64,000 nucleotides of DNA from Anderseniella sp963698275 (GCA_963698275.1 CAVOQE010000006.1:620001-684000); one strand, 5' to 3'. Shown: positions 1 to 9,121, counted from the stretch's first letter. Numbers and translations are program-made. Notes: generated by a model from the sequence alone, not told the origin.

Positions 1-225
1 GACGAGGGCCGCAATTTCGGCCACCTGGCCTATGAGGTCGACAATATCTATGAGTACTGCCAGATGCTGATGGATAACGGCGTGACCATCAACCGGCCAC
101 CACGCGAAGGCCGCATGGCATTTATCCGCACGCCGGACAATATTTCCATCGAATTGCTGCAGAAAGGCGACAACCTGCCGGTTCAGGAACCGTGGAAGTC
201 CATGGAGAATATCGGCAAGTGGTAG
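1..225 (+). CDS. VOC/glyoxalase I-family protein, C-terminal part
   Basis: The reading frame is open from the first base and ends at TAG 223-225, so only the last 74 residues are here. The sequence has the end of a glyoxalase fold: FGHLAYEVDN supplies a likely metal-binding His and SIELLQKG the matching Glu of the beta-alpha-beta-beta-beta repeat. Lactoylglutathione lyase (methylglyoxal detoxification) is the most likely identity, but other VOC-superfamily enzymes share these residues and the N-terminal half is outside the window. A cytochrome b561 gene follows 65 bases downstream in the same direction. Confidence 0.75.
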   Translation, partial: DEGRNFGHLAYEVDNIYEYCQMLMDNGVTINRPPREGRMAFIRTPDNISIELLQKGDNLPVQEPWKSMENIGKW

Positions 226-290
226 CCTGACCGCGACGGATTGCGGGTGCGTTGAACGTCAACACACAATAGACATTCAGGAGCCCGCAA

Positions 291-863
291 ATGCCGAATC
301 GCGCAGCGCGTTATGATGCCGTATCGAAATGGCTGCACTGGTCTGCTGCCGGACTGCTGATCGGCGGTTTCCTGGTGGCAGAAAACACCTCGCACCGGTT
401 TGTCGAGGCAGCCGGATACGGGGTTCATGTGTCAACCGGCCTGGCCCTGCTCGCCCTGACAGCATTTCGGGTTTACTGGCGGCTGAGCCATGCAGCTCCT
501 GCTTACCCCGCAAGCATGAAGTCTGTTGAAAAATGGGCCGCCAACAGCATTAAAGTACTATTCTACATGCTGATGGTGCTGATCCCGCTATCGGGCCTTG
601 CTGCCCATGCAGTGGAATTTCGCAGTCAGGGTGCCCTGTTCGGTGTTCTGCCGGTTCCCGGCGTTCCGGTCTGGCTGGTGCCAGGGGATGCGGAAGAGAT
701 ACATGAACTGGCCAGCCATTTGTGGCTGCCCTTGCTGGCAATCCATGTCATCGCAGCCATCTGGCACCATTTCGTCAGGCGCGATGACGTGCTGACACGC
801 ATGTTGCCCCACCGACGGCAGCAAGCAATCTTTGAACAAGGAAAAGGCGGTGGTACGCCCTAG
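291..863 (+). CDS. Cytochrome b561 family membrane protein
   Basis: The 190-residue protein has four hydrophobic segments and the His pattern of the prokaryotic b561 family: KWLHW near the N-terminus, YGVHVSTG in the second helix, IHELASH and LLAIHVIAAIWHH in the last helix. These would bind two haem b groups, so the protein probably carries electrons in the inner membrane. Start ATG 291 follows an AGGAG about 6 bases upstream. The last four codons and the TAG stop lie inside the 3' end of the opposing tRNA-Glu gene, so the C-terminal residues GTP are dictated by tRNA acceptor and T-arm sequence. Confidence 0.88.
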   Translation: MPNRAARYDAVSKWLHWSAAGLLIGGFLVAENTSHRFVEAAGYGVHVSTGLALLALTAFRVYWRLSHAAPAYPASMKSVEKWAANSIKVLFYMLMVLIPLSGLAAHAVEFRSQGALFGVLPVPGVPVWLVPGDAEEIHELASHLWLPLLAIHVIAAIWHHFVRRDDVLTRMLPHRRQQAIFEQGKGGGTP

Positions 864-925
864 GGGAATCGAACCCCTCTCTCCAGCGTGAAAGGCTAGT
901 GTCCTAACCGATAGACGAAGGGCGC
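851..925 (-). tRNA. tRNA-Glu (UUC)
   Basis: On the minus strand the sequence folds into a cloverleaf. The 7-bp acceptor stem (GCGCCCT with AGGGCGT, one G-U pair) is followed by discriminator A and an encoded CCA (851-853). The T-arm contains GGTTCGATTCC, and the anticodon loop CTTTCAC has anticodon UUC (plus-strand 890-892). The D-loop has GGTTAGGACA. The gene is convergent with the b561 gene and overlaps its last 13 bases. Confidence 0.95.
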
Positions 926-1007
926 GCACCACCGGGCGTCCGTATATCTAGGTTCCGGCCCGCTGGCAAGCACTCAAACGAAAAAACCGAAAAAATCTGG
1001 GTAACCG

Positions 1008-2807
1008 CTACCTGCCGGGCACTTCCGCTGCGTCGTCAATGAACAGTTGGCCTTCGCGCTTGCCGCCCCAGTCGTTGATGGTCAAGCGGCCGGCGAGGTG
1101 CAGCGGCATCTGGCGTTCCGACAACAACACTTCACCTAACTCGGTGCCCATGGCCCTGAACGCAATGGCTTTCAGGCGGGTGCCGTCTGACTGCACCAGC
1201 GTACAACGGACATGATCTGCGCCGGCACGCGCGGCATAGACCACCTTGTGCGATGGCAGGGCGAACACCGGTGACGGGTTGCCCTGGCCGAACGGCCCTG
1301 CCCGGTCCATATCCTCTATGAACCGGGTCGAGGCACCCGAGGCGGCAATGGCGGCATCTATGACAAGAGTATCGACACTGGCCACGGCGTCGACTTCAGC
1401 GGCGAGCCGTGCTTCCAGAAAAGCGCGCAGATCGCCGAGCCGGGCCTGTTCCAGCGTGATGCCTGCTGCCATTGCATGACCGCCGCCCCTGATCGCCACA
1501 CCGGCTGCCACGGCCGCCTGTACGGCGGCGCCAAGGTTGACACCTGCAATGGAGCGCGCAGACCCGGAAGCCGCAGACCCGTCCCTGGGCAGGCCGATGG
1601 CAAAGGCAGGCTTGTCGAACCGGTCTTTCAGGCGCGATGCGACGAGCCCGAGCACGCCGGGATGCCAGCCCTCGCCTGCCACCACCACAACCGGCAGCTT
1701 CGCCTCTTTACCCAGCATGGCTTCGGCCTGTTCAATGGCGCGGTCAACCGTGGCCAGTTCGATGGCCTGGCGCTTCTGGTTCATTTCCTCCAGCGACTGG
1801 GCCAGTTGCATGGCATGGCCCTTGTCGTGGCTGGTGAGCAGGGCGAGGCCGTCCATGGCAGAGCCGATGCGGCCGGCCGCATTCAGCCTCGGGCCCAGAA
1901 CAAAGCCCAGTGAATGGGCATCCGGGCGGCGTGACAGGCGGGCCACGTCGGCAAGGGCGGCAACCCCTACCCGGTCGCGCCTGGCCATGATCTTCAGCCC
2001 CTGGCGCACATAGGCCCGGTTCAAGCCGACCAGCGGCACCACATCGCACACCGTGCCGAGCGCCACCAGGTCCATCATCGCCATCAGGTCAGGCTCCGGA
2101 CGTGCGTCGCTCCACCAGCCGCGGGCGCGCAACTGCTTCGACGTTGCACCGATCAGCACCATCACCACGCCTGCCGCACACAGGGCACCCTGTCCTGATG
2201 TGTCATCCAGGCGATTGGGATTAATCACTGCGCACGCATGCGGCAGTTCGTGACTTGCCTGATGGTGATCAACGATCACCGTGTCCATGCCAAGTTCCTG
2301 GGCCTTCAACAGCGGGTCATGCGCCATGACCCCGCAGTCCAGCGTGATCAGCAACTGCACGCCTGCCGCCTTGTGATCTTCCACTGCGGCCACAGACGGG
2401 CCGTAGCCCTCATCGACACGATGCGGGATATGCACCCGTGGCACCACGCCTGCCGCACTCAGGAAATCCACCATCAGCGCAGATGACGTCATGCCATCGA
2501 CATCATAATCGCCGATCAGGCCAATGGCTTCACCGGCCATGACTGCATCGGCCAGCCGGGAAGCGCCTGCGTCCACATCCATCATGTGTGCTGCAGGCGG
2601 CATCAGTTCGCGCAGTGTCGGTTCCAGAAAACCCGCCGCGGTTTCAGGCAGCACGCCGCGGGCGGCCAGTATGCGGCCCATGATATCGCTGACATTGATT
2701 GCCTGAGAAATGGCTTGCGCCATCCGGTCGGTCTGAAGACGGGGTGTCCACCGCCTGCCGGTGATGGAACGTTCGACACCGAGAAAAGCCTTGGGGTCGG
2801 GACCCAT
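1008..2807 (-). CDS. recJ: Single-stranded-DNA-specific 5'-3' exonuclease RecJ
   Basis: The 599-residue length fits RecJ. The N-terminal DHH phosphoesterase domain shows GDYDVDGMTSSALMV (motif I) and DTVIVDHHQAS (the DHH motif). Further on come the DHHA1 domain with RGGGHAMAAG and a C-terminal OB-like region ending near the stop. RecJ degrades single-stranded DNA 5'-3' in RecF-type recombination and repair. The gene starts 5 bases after glpX ends, so the two are probably co-transcribed. The assigned start encodes MGPDPKAF; other starts further in are possible but the N-terminus looks natural. Confidence 0.95.
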   Translation of the reverse strand: MGPDPKAFLGVERSITGRRWTPRLQTDRMAQAISQAINVSDIMGRILAARGVLPETAAGFLEPTLRELMPPAAHMMDVDAGASRLADAVMAGEAIGLIGDYDVDGMTSSALMVDFLSAAGVVPRVHIPHRVDEGYGPSVAAVEDHKAAGVQLLITLDCGVMAHDPLLKAQELGMDTVIVDHHQASHELPHACAVINPNRLDDTSGQGALCAAGVVMVLIGATSKQLRARGWWSDARPEPDLMAMMDLVALGTVCDVVPLVGLNRAYVRQGLKIMARRDRVGVAALADVARLSRRPDAHSLGFVLGPRLNAAGRIGSAMDGLALLTSHDKGHAMQLAQSLEEMNQKRQAIELATVDRAIEQAEAMLGKEAKLPVVVVAGEGWHPGVLGLVASRLKDRFDKPAFAIGLPRDGSAASGSARSIAGVNLGAAVQAAVAAGVAIRGGGHAMAAGITLEQARLGDLRAFLEARLAAEVDAVASVDTLVIDAAIAASGASTRFIEDMDRAGPFGQGNPSPVFALPSHKVVYAARAGADHVRCTLVQSDGTRLKAIAFRAMGTELGEVLLSERQMPLHLAGRLTINDWGGKREGQLFIDDAAEVPGR

Positions 2808-2812
2808 TCAGG

Positions 2813-3760
2813 TCATGCCACCTTGCGGCGGTTCTTGATCCAGCGGACCGTGCCGGTGGCAGAGCGCATCACAACCGTGTCCGTGGTGATGTGAGACTTG
2901 CTGAATTTCACGCCTGCCAGCATGCTGCCATCAGTTACACCGGAGGCTGCAAACAGCACATCGCCGGAGGCCATTTCGTTCATGTCGAACTTCGCATCCG
3001 GGTCCTTGACGCCCATTTTCAGGGCCCGGTCACGGTCGGTGGCCTTGTGAAACACCAGGCGGCCCTGCATCTGACCGCCAATACAGCGCAGTGCCGCCGC
3101 CGCCAGCACACCTTCCGGAGCGCCGCCGACGCCCATATAGATGTCGATACCGGTATTGTCCGGGTCGGTTGTGTGGATCACACCGGCAATATCACCATCG
3201 CTGATCAGGCGGACACCCGCACCGGTTGCCCGTATTCCTGCAATCAGTTCGGCATGGCGGGGACGGTCAAGCACACAGGCCGTCAGATGTTCGGTCTTCA
3301 CGCCCTTGGCCCTGGCCAGCGCGTGCAGGTTTTCTTCGGGCGATGCATCCAGATCGATGGTGCCTTCCGGGTAACCGGGCCCGATGGCGATCTTGCTCAT
3401 ATAGCTGTCGGGGGCATGCAGCAGGCTGCCGCCGACCGCCATGGCGATAACCGCAAGTGAATCCGGCATGGCCTTGGCGCACAATGTGGTGCCTTCCAGC
3501 GGATCCAGCGCAATGTCGATTCTGGGGCCTGTGCCGGTGCCGACCTTTTCACCGATATACAGCATGGGCGCTTCATCGCGCTCGCCTTCGCCGATCACCA
3601 CCTTGCCGTCCATGTCAATATCGTTCAACGCAGTGCGCATGGCGTCAACGGCAAGCTGGTCAGCCTGCTTTTCGTCGCCGCGCCCGCGCATTGTCGCCGC
3701 CGCGATCGCAGCAGCTTCCGTTACCCGGGCAATCTCTATGGTCAACATACGGTTCAGCAT
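2813..3760 (-). CDS. glpX: Class II fructose-1,6-bisphosphatase GlpX
   Basis: The 315-residue protein has the class II FBPase/SBPase signatures VIGEGERDEAPMLYIGE and ALDPLEGTTLCAKAMPDSL, which hold the metal-binding Asp/Glu residues. It hydrolyses fructose-1,6-bisphosphate in gluconeogenesis. A shorter start at MLTIEIARV (ATG 3745) is equally plausible. It lies between hom and recJ, an order that recurs in Hyphomicrobiales (from memory). A 271-bp palindromic element now separates it from hom, so its promoter may lie in or beyond that element. Confidence 0.95.
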   Translation of the reverse strand: MLNRMLTIEIARVTEAAAIAAATMRGRGDEKQADQLAVDAMRTALNDIDMDGKVVIGEGERDEAPMLYIGEKVGTGTGPRIDIALDPLEGTTLCAKAMPDSLAVIAMAVGGSLLHAPDSYMSKIAIGPGYPEGTIDLDASPEENLHALARAKGVKTEHLTACVLDRPRHAELIAGIRATGAGVRLISDGDIAGVIHTTDPDNTGIDIYMGVGGAPEGVLAAAALRCIGGQMQGRLVFHKATDRDRALKMGVKDPDAKFDMNEMASGDVLFAASGVTDGSMLAGVKFSKSHITTDTVVMRSATGTVRWIKNRRKVA

Positions 3761-3786
3761 GACTTCATCTTCACTTCTTGTTTCAG

Positions 3787-4057
3787 CTAGGGTCAGGACC
3801 CATTAATCTTATCCATTCTGCGGGAGGATATTTTGCTTCTGACAAGGCGAGAGGTCGCAGGAAACCGTCCGGTTTTCAAGACCTTTCAACGCTGTCAGGG
3901 GCAAAATAGACCCCGCCCTCCGGGTTTGAAGGAAAACACCCGTCTGAAGGCGAAAACTGCTCGACAAGGCACAAAGCCTTGCCTTGCGCTTTTTCACCGT
4001 CATTCGAATGTTTTCCTTCAAACAGAATTGCATTAGATTAATGGGTCCTGACCCTAG
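3787..4057. mobile_element. MITE-like element with 23-bp perfect terminal inverted repeats
   Basis: Bases 3787-3809 and 4035-4057 are perfect reverse complements (23 bp), beginning and ending with CTAG. The outermost CTAG or TA is self-palindromic and could equally be a target duplication. The 225-bp interior has short ORFs on both strands without recognisable domains. Size, perfect termini and lack of a transposase fit a MITE or other non-autonomous element. It fills the hom-glpX intergenic region, ending 2 bases before the hom stop codon. Confidence 0.75.
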
Positions 4058-4059
4058 TC

Positions 4060-5373
4060 TCACAGACGTTCAATCCGCACCATGCGCGGACGGTCTGCAA
4101 CATGCTTGGCAGCCTCTATCTTGTCCAGTACAGCCCGCATGGCACTTTCCAGCGTGTCATGAGTTATCAACACAAATGGCGCAATATCCGCCCCAGCCTG
4201 CGACCGGCTGATCGCCGGGCCGCGTTGAATGACACTTTCGATCGAGATGCCTTCATCTGCGAAGGCTTTTGCTACGCCGGCCAACTCGCCTGGCCGGTCG
4301 AACATGTCCAGGGCTACATAATAGCCTCCTTCATGGGCGCGCATGGCAGCGCGCCGGAACGGCATGAGTCCGGTTGCCGGCACGCCAAACACCGGCAAAA
4401 CCGTACCGCGGGCAATGTCGCATATGTCAGCCATGACAGATGATGCTGTCGGATGACCGCCCGCACCACGGCCTTCAAGGAACAGCGTGTCGGAAAAATC
4501 GCCTTCCAGGACCACCGCATTGAAGGCGTCGCCGACATCGGCAATGGGCGAGCCCAACGGTACCAGTGCGGGATGAACGCGCTGCTCGATACCGTCTTCG
4601 GTCCGGTTTGCCACACCGAGCAGCTTGAACTTGTAGCCCAGTGAATGAGCGTTGCGGATATCGGCGAGCGTGATGTCTTCAATACCCTCGATATACATGT
4701 CATCAAGTGCAACCTCGGTGCCGAATGCCAGCGAGGTGAGGATGGCCAGCTTGTGGGCCGTGTCGAAACCACCAATATCGAAGGTCGGATCAGCCTCGGC
4801 ATAGCCAAGCTCCTGCGCTTGTTTCAGCACATCGGCAAAATCACGGCCCTCGATCTCCATTTTGGTGAGGATGAAATTACAGGTGCCGTTCAGGATACCG
4901 AACAGCCGCGACACGGAGTTGCCGGCCAGGTTTTCACGCACCGTCTTGACGACCGGAATGGCACCGGCAACGGCAGCTTCATAGTTCAACGCCACATTGT
5001 TTGCCTCAGCCAGCCTGGCTAGGGCAACGCCATGGTGCGCCAGAAGGGCCTTGTTGGCGGTGACAACATGGCGGCCGGCCTTCAGCGCTGCTTCAACACA
5101 ATCGCGCGCAACACCTTCTTCGCCGCCGATCAACTCGACGAGGACGTCGATATCGCCGTTTGTGGCCATATCGGCAGCATCATCATACCAGGTGAAGCGC
5201 GAGACATCGTGGTCCCCGCGCGTCCTTGATCTGGCTTGCGCGCTCACGGCCGTGACTTTCAAAGACCGTCCGCAGCGGGCTGCCAGCAATTCACCGTGCC
5301 GGGCAATCGCGTCCAGAACACCGGTCCCGACGGTGCCCAGTCCGGCAATACCAATTCGCAAAGGGTCACTCAT
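4060..5373 (-). CDS. hom: Homoserine dehydrogenase
   Basis: At 437 residues this is the usual monofunctional length. The N-terminus has the Rossmann motif GIAGLGTVGTGV. The catalytic core shows AVAGAIPVVKTVRE and GILNGTCNFILTKM, and a C-terminal ACT domain begins near YYVALDMFDRPGELAG. The enzyme reduces aspartate semialdehyde to homoserine for threonine and methionine synthesis; the ACT domain usually mediates threonine feedback. It is the first gene of the minus-strand set hom, glpX, recJ. Confidence 0.96.
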   Translation of the reverse strand: MSDPLRIGIAGLGTVGTGVLDAIARHGELLAARCGRSLKVTAVSAQARSRTRGDHDVSRFTWYDDAADMATNGDIDVLVELIGGEEGVARDCVEAALKAGRHVVTANKALLAHHGVALARLAEANNVALNYEAAVAGAIPVVKTVRENLAGNSVSRLFGILNGTCNFILTKMEIEGRDFADVLKQAQELGYAEADPTFDIGGFDTAHKLAILTSLAFGTEVALDDMYIEGIEDITLADIRNAHSLGYKFKLLGVANRTEDGIEQRVHPALVPLGSPIADVGDAFNAVVLEGDFSDTLFLEGRGAGGHPTASSVMADICDIARGTVLPVFGVPATGLMPFRRAAMRAHEGGYYVALDMFDRPGELAGVAKAFADEGISIESVIQRGPAISRSQAGADIAPFVLITHDTLESAMRAVLDKIEAAKHVADRPRMVRIERL

Positions 5374-5556
5374 CGGATGGTCAAGCTCGCATCAATTGAA
5401 AAAAGTCATGTGGTTTTGCGCCCTCTATGCGCTGTTTGGAGATGGTTTTCAAGCGACGGAGACGTGTGGGTCAACAGTTGCCACAAGTGGCATTGATGGT
5501 AAACGACAAAACCGGGATACTTGCTGCAAACCACAACCTGAAGAAAAACCGAACAC

Positions 5557-6309
5557 ATGATTACATTTGATTTTTCCAACCGTGTTGCAGTCGTTACCGG
5601 TGCCGGTGGCGGCATGGGCCAGCAGATCGCCAACATGATTCTGGGCGCAGGCGGTTCAGTTGTCATGATCGATGTGAAACCTGAGCCGGACGATTTGGGC
5701 GGCGCACCCGAGCAGCGGTTATACGCGCAGGGCGACCTGACCGACCCTGAATTCGTCAATGCCACAATTGCTGCAGGTGCCCGGCGGTTTGGGCAGATTG
5801 ACTATCTTGCCAATGTCGCCGGTGTCTTGTGGTTTGACCATGATGCGTCACTGCTCGACATGGATATGGCGGTGTGGGACCAGGTGTTCGACATCAATCT
5901 CAAATCGATGGTCCATACCGCCCGGGCCGTCGTGCCGCACATGCGCAGGAAAAAAGCCGGCGCAATGGTGCATTTCTCCACCACCCAGTGCCTGCGCGGT
6001 GATCCGCTGCCGCAGGATGCCTATTCGACCGCGAAGGCCGGTGTCGGTGCCCTGTCGCGCTCGCTGGCCATGCAGCTTGCCGCAGACAACATCCGCTCCA
6101 ACGCAATCTATCCCGGTTTGACGCAGACACCTCTGCAGGCGCGCTGGGACACGCCGGAAAAGATTGCCGAGGTCGGCGGTTTCGTGCCGCTCGGTCGCAT
6201 TGCAACGCCCACCGAACTGGCGACTGCTGCGGTTTTTCTGCTGTCGGACGGCGCATCGTACATCACCGGCATCGACCTGGTGGTGGACGGTGGCCTGCTG
6301 TTGAAGTAA
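5557..6309 (+). CDS. SDR-family NAD(P)-dependent oxidoreductase
   Basis: The 250-residue protein has the classical short-chain dehydrogenase layout: nucleotide-binding TGAGGGMGQQIA, structural NVAG near residue 88, active-site Ser in HFSTTQ, and the YxxxK pair in DAYSTAKAG. The C-terminal GIDLVVDGGLLLK is typical of the FabG-like subgroup. The substrate cannot be read from sequence. It is divergent from hom and convergent with the AsnC-type regulator, with only 12 bases to the latter. Confidence 0.9.
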   Translation: MITFDFSNRVAVVTGAGGGMGQQIANMILGAGGSVVMIDVKPEPDDLGGAPEQRLYAQGDLTDPEFVNATIAAGARRFGQIDYLANVAGVLWFDHDASLLDMDMAVWDQVFDINLKSMVHTARAVVPHMRRKKAGAMVHFSTTQCLRGDPLPQDAYSTAKAGVGALSRSLAMQLAADNIRSNAIYPGLTQTPLQARWDTPEKIAEVGGFVPLGRIATPTELATAAVFLLSDGASYITGIDLVVDGGLLLK

Positions 6310-6321
6310 GGCCCGCGAATT

Positions 6322-6765
6322 TCAGGCGATCGCCTTGTTCAGCAAAATGCTGGTTTCGCTGTTCAGCACCCCCTTGATTTCGCGCACTTCGCGCAACACA
6401 CGGTCAAACTCCGGCAGGCTGGAGGTCTCGATATGCGCGACCAGATCCCAGGTGCCGTTGGTGGAGTGCAGCGAGACAATTTCCGCCAGGTGCTTCAGCG
6501 CACCGGTAACCGATCTGGCCAGTGTGCCTTCCAGCTCAATCATCATCACGGCGCGAATAACCTCCACTTCCGCCGATGCATCCACTTCAATCGTAAAGCG
6601 CTGGATGATGCCGGTGCCAATCAGGCGTTCCATGCGGCTTTGAACGGTGGCGCGCGACACCTTCAACATGCCGGCCAGTGTGGTGACCGAAGCGCGTCCA
6701 TCCTGTTTGAGAGCGTATATCAGACGCCTGTCCGTGGCCGAGATATCCAACATCAATTTTGTCAC
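6322..6765 (-). CDS. Lrp/AsnC-family transcriptional regulator
   Basis: The 147-residue protein has an N-terminal winged HTH (DRRLIYALKQDGRASVTTLA then VSRATVQSRMERL) and a C-terminal RAM/ACT-like effector domain. It is divergent from the arginase and ornithine cyclodeaminase pair. Regulators of this family often control neighbouring arginine or ornithine catabolism and respond to an amino acid, so control of that pair is the simplest inference. The AT-rich 6766-6884 spacer would hold its binding sites. Confidence 0.9.
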   Translation of the reverse strand: MTKLMLDISATDRRLIYALKQDGRASVTTLAGMLKVSRATVQSRMERLIGTGIIQRFTIEVDASAEVEVIRAVMMIELEGTLARSVTGALKHLAEIVSLHSTNGTWDLVAHIETSSLPEFDRVLREVREIKGVLNSETSILLNKAIA

Positions 6766-6884
6766 TTTGCATTATAGCTTTATCAATATGCTAAAACTTA
6801 TACATAAAATGCTCAATTTTTCAACTATCTGATCAATCACCAATAGCGGAAACTGCATTCCAGTCACAACAGGAATGAAATTTG
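6766..6884. promoter_or_regulatory. AT-rich divergent promoter region (regulator / arginase)
   Basis: This spacer is much richer in A and T than its surroundings and has several imperfect dyads such as TTGATCAGATAG-like stretches near 6826-6840. It must carry the start sites of both the regulator and the arginase operon. No single box could be fixed by eye. Confidence 0.45.
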
Positions 6885-7814
6885 ATGTCGCTCAATTGTT
6901 ATTTGGTCGGTGCGCCGGTTCAAACAGGTACAAGTCAACAAGGCTGCCTGATGGGGCCGGACGCATTTCGGACCGCCGGTATTGCAACCACGCTGCAGGC
7001 GCTGGGTCATAATGTTGCCGACCATGGCAATGTCTCGCCGCGCGAAGTCAAACGGCCGAGTTCCGGTAACAGGGCTGTTCATCATCTCAATGAGACCGTC
7101 GGCTGGGCGCTGGCCCTGAACGAGATCGCCCAAGCTGCAATTGAACGCTCCGACTTTCCCATATTCCTGGGCGGTGACCACTCCTTGTCGATTGGCTCGG
7201 TGTCTGGTGTCACCAAGGCTGCCGAACAAAACGGCCGTGAGCAATTCGTGCTGTGGCTTGACGCCCACCCCGACTTTCACTCCCTCGAGACGACCGAAAG
7301 CGGCAATCTGCACGGTACGCCGATGGCGTATCTGACCGGGCACAGCGGGTTTGAAGACAGCTATCCGGAACTGACGACAAAGGTGAAGCCGGCAAACGTC
7401 TGCATGATGGGGCTGCGCTCGGTTGACCAGGCCGAAAAGGCACTGCTGGCGGCAAGCGACATCCAGGTCTACGACATGCGCGCGATTGACGAGCACGGCG
7501 TGGCCGGACCGTTGCGGGCGTTTCTGGAAAAAGTCAAAGCAGCCGGCGGCGCACTGCATGTCAGCCTCGATGTGGATTTCCTGGAGCCCAATATCGCCCC
7601 GGCGGTCGGCACCACCGTGCCCGGTGGCGCAACGTTCCGCGAAGCCCACCTGATCATGGAAATGCTGTGCGACAGCGCCCTGGTCACCTCGCTCGACCTG
7701 GTTGAACTCAATCCGTTCCTGGATGATCGCGGCCGCACGGCCAAGCTGATGGTTGACCTGTGTGCCAGCCTTCTCGGCCGCAAGGTTCTTGATCGTCCCA
7801 CCAGGAGTTACTGA
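6885..7814 (+). CDS. Arginase
   Basis: The ureohydrolase fold shows all manganese-binding motifs: GGDHS near residues 96-100, LDAHPDFH near 125-132, SLDVDFLEP, and the late VELNP. The enzyme hydrolyses arginine to ornithine and urea. ATG 6885 is preferred over the in-frame TTG 6882 because AGGA lies about 10 bases upstream. The next gene is an ornithine cyclodeaminase, giving a two-step arginine to proline route. A 13-codon ORF (7817-7855) sits between the two and is probably not functional. Confidence 0.93.
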   Translation: MSLNCYLVGAPVQTGTSQQGCLMGPDAFRTAGIATTLQALGHNVADHGNVSPREVKRPSSGNRAVHHLNETVGWALALNEIAQAAIERSDFPIFLGGDHSLSIGSVSGVTKAAEQNGREQFVLWLDAHPDFHSLETTESGNLHGTPMAYLTGHSGFEDSYPELTTKVKPANVCMMGLRSVDQAEKALLAASDIQVYDMRAIDEHGVAGPLRAFLEKVKAAGGALHVSLDVDFLEPNIAPAVGTTVPGGATFREAHLIMEMLCDSALVTSLDLVELNPFLDDRGRTAKLMVDLCASLLGRKVLDRPTRSY

Positions 7815-7868
7815 CAATGAGCGTGCTGGCCGGCATTCACCTTTCCAAGCGATAGAAAGACATCAACA

Positions 7869-8927
7869 ATGACCAAACTTCCACCCGCTCCTTCCAAGCT
7901 TGCCTTTGTGCCGTTTGTCAGCGTTGAAAACATGATGCGCATCGTCAACACCATCGGTGCAGCGAAAATGATGGCCGAGATGGCCGACTATATCGAAGCC
8001 GACTTCGTGCGCTGGGACAAGTTCGACAAGACGCCTCGCGTCGCCGCCCATTCGCACGAAGGCGTAATCGAGCTGATGCCGACCAGTGATGGCGAGACCT
8101 ATGGCTTCAAGTACGTCAATGGCCACCCGGCCAACATGGCGCGCGGTTTCCAGACCGTGACCGCCTTTGGCGTGCTGGCGAGAGTGGACAATGGCTATCC
8201 CATCCTGCTGTCGGAAATGACGGTTCTGACCGCGCTGCGCACCGCGGCAACGTCAGCGGTGGCGGCCAAACACCTGGCCCCGAAGAACGCGAAGACCATG
8301 GCAATGATCGGCAATGGAGCGCAATGCGAGTTTCAGGCGCTGGCGATGCAGCAAATTGTCGGCATTGAAACCGTCCGGCTTTTTGACATAGATGCGACCG
8401 CGACAGAAAAGGCGGTTCGCAATCTGGCCGACACCGGCCTCAAAGTGATCGCCTGCACCTCTGCCGAAGATGCCATGACCGGCGCGGAAATCATCACCAC
8501 CTGCACCGCGGACAAACAGTGCGCCACCATCCTGACCGACAACATGGTCGGATCGGGTGTTCACATCAATGCCATTGGCGGTGACTGCCCCGGCAAGACG
8601 GAACTGCACAGGGATATCCTGCTGCGCTCCAGCATTTTTGTGGAATACCCGCCGCAAACCCGCATTGAAGGTGAAATCCAGCAACTGGATGCAGATCATC
8701 CGGTAACCGAGTTGTGGCAGGTGATTACCGGCAAGACCAAGGGGCGCACATCCAGCGACCAGATCACCCTGTTCGACAGCGTCGGTTTCGCCACGGAGGA
8801 TTTTTCCGCCCTGCGCTATGTGTACGACCAGCTAGAGGCCACCGGGCATTTTGTCGAACTCGACATGATCGCCGATCCGGATGATCCGCGCGACCTGTTC
8901 GGCATGGTGCAAAGAGCAAAGGTCTAG
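7869..8927 (+). CDS. Ornithine cyclodeaminase
   Basis: The 352-residue protein belongs to the OCD/mu-crystallin family. The N-terminal half carries substrate-binding residues, and the Rossmann part follows at AMIGNGAQCEFQALAM. INAIGGDCPGKTEL matches the C-terminal NAD-domain signature. It converts ornithine to proline and ammonia using NAD. Position directly after arginase supports this substrate over other family activities (alanine dehydrogenase, iminosuccinate reductase). Its TAG stop lies in a CTAG tetramer, as in several genes here that border palindromic repeats. Confidence 0.9.
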   Translation: MTKLPPAPSKLAFVPFVSVENMMRIVNTIGAAKMMAEMADYIEADFVRWDKFDKTPRVAAHSHEGVIELMPTSDGETYGFKYVNGHPANMARGFQTVTAFGVLARVDNGYPILLSEMTVLTALRTAATSAVAAKHLAPKNAKTMAMIGNGAQCEFQALAMQQIVGIETVRLFDIDATATEKAVRNLADTGLKVIACTSAEDAMTGAEIITTCTADKQCATILTDNMVGSGVHINAIGGDCPGKTELHRDILLRSSIFVEYPPQTRIEGEIQQLDADHPVTELWQVITGKTKGRTSSDQITLFDSVGFATEDFSALRYVYDQLEATGHFVELDMIADPDDPRDLFGMVQRAKV

Positions 8928-9019
8928 ATCGGGATTCCCACACTGCCTGATGCAACCGGATCAGACCGGTTACCGGTGCTGGAGAAAGGCTTCTGTCTTT
9001 TCGCGCGAAAAACCACTTG

Positions 9020-9121
9020 GGCAACATGGGTTCGGTAGAACCCATAAAGTTGCTCTATCACTTTGAAAGCGATCAGACTTATGATTTTTGGTTGATTCAA
9101 CCAAAAATCACCCTGATCTAG
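9020..9121. repeat. Double-hairpin dispersed repeat, copy A
   Basis: This copy matches 13266-13368 over about 100 bases. Hairpin 1 pairs GCAAC with GTTGC and ATGGGTTC with GAACCCAT. A conserved spacer ATCACTTTGAAAGCGA follows. Hairpin 2 is a perfect 13-bp palindrome at about 9082-9110 around loop ATT. Both copies end in CTGATCTAG and both lie just after a plus-strand gene. The layout resembles REP/BIME elements. The rest of the 8928-9320 gap shows no gene. Confidence 0.8.

Noticed and set aside
6864..7817. 317-codon minus-strand frame
   Set aside because: It is the antisense of arginase, whose metal motifs are all present.
7817..7855. 13-codon ORF between arginase and ornithine cyclodeaminase as a leader peptide
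   Set aside because: It has no Arg run, hairpin pair or terminator that would support attenuation.
7869..8927. Reading the cyclodeaminase as BhcD and the class V aminotransferase at 59047 as BhcA of the beta-hydroxyaspartate cycle
   Set aside because: The cyclodeaminase is paired with arginase, the two genes are 50 kb apart, and no bhcB or bhcC-like gene is visible.
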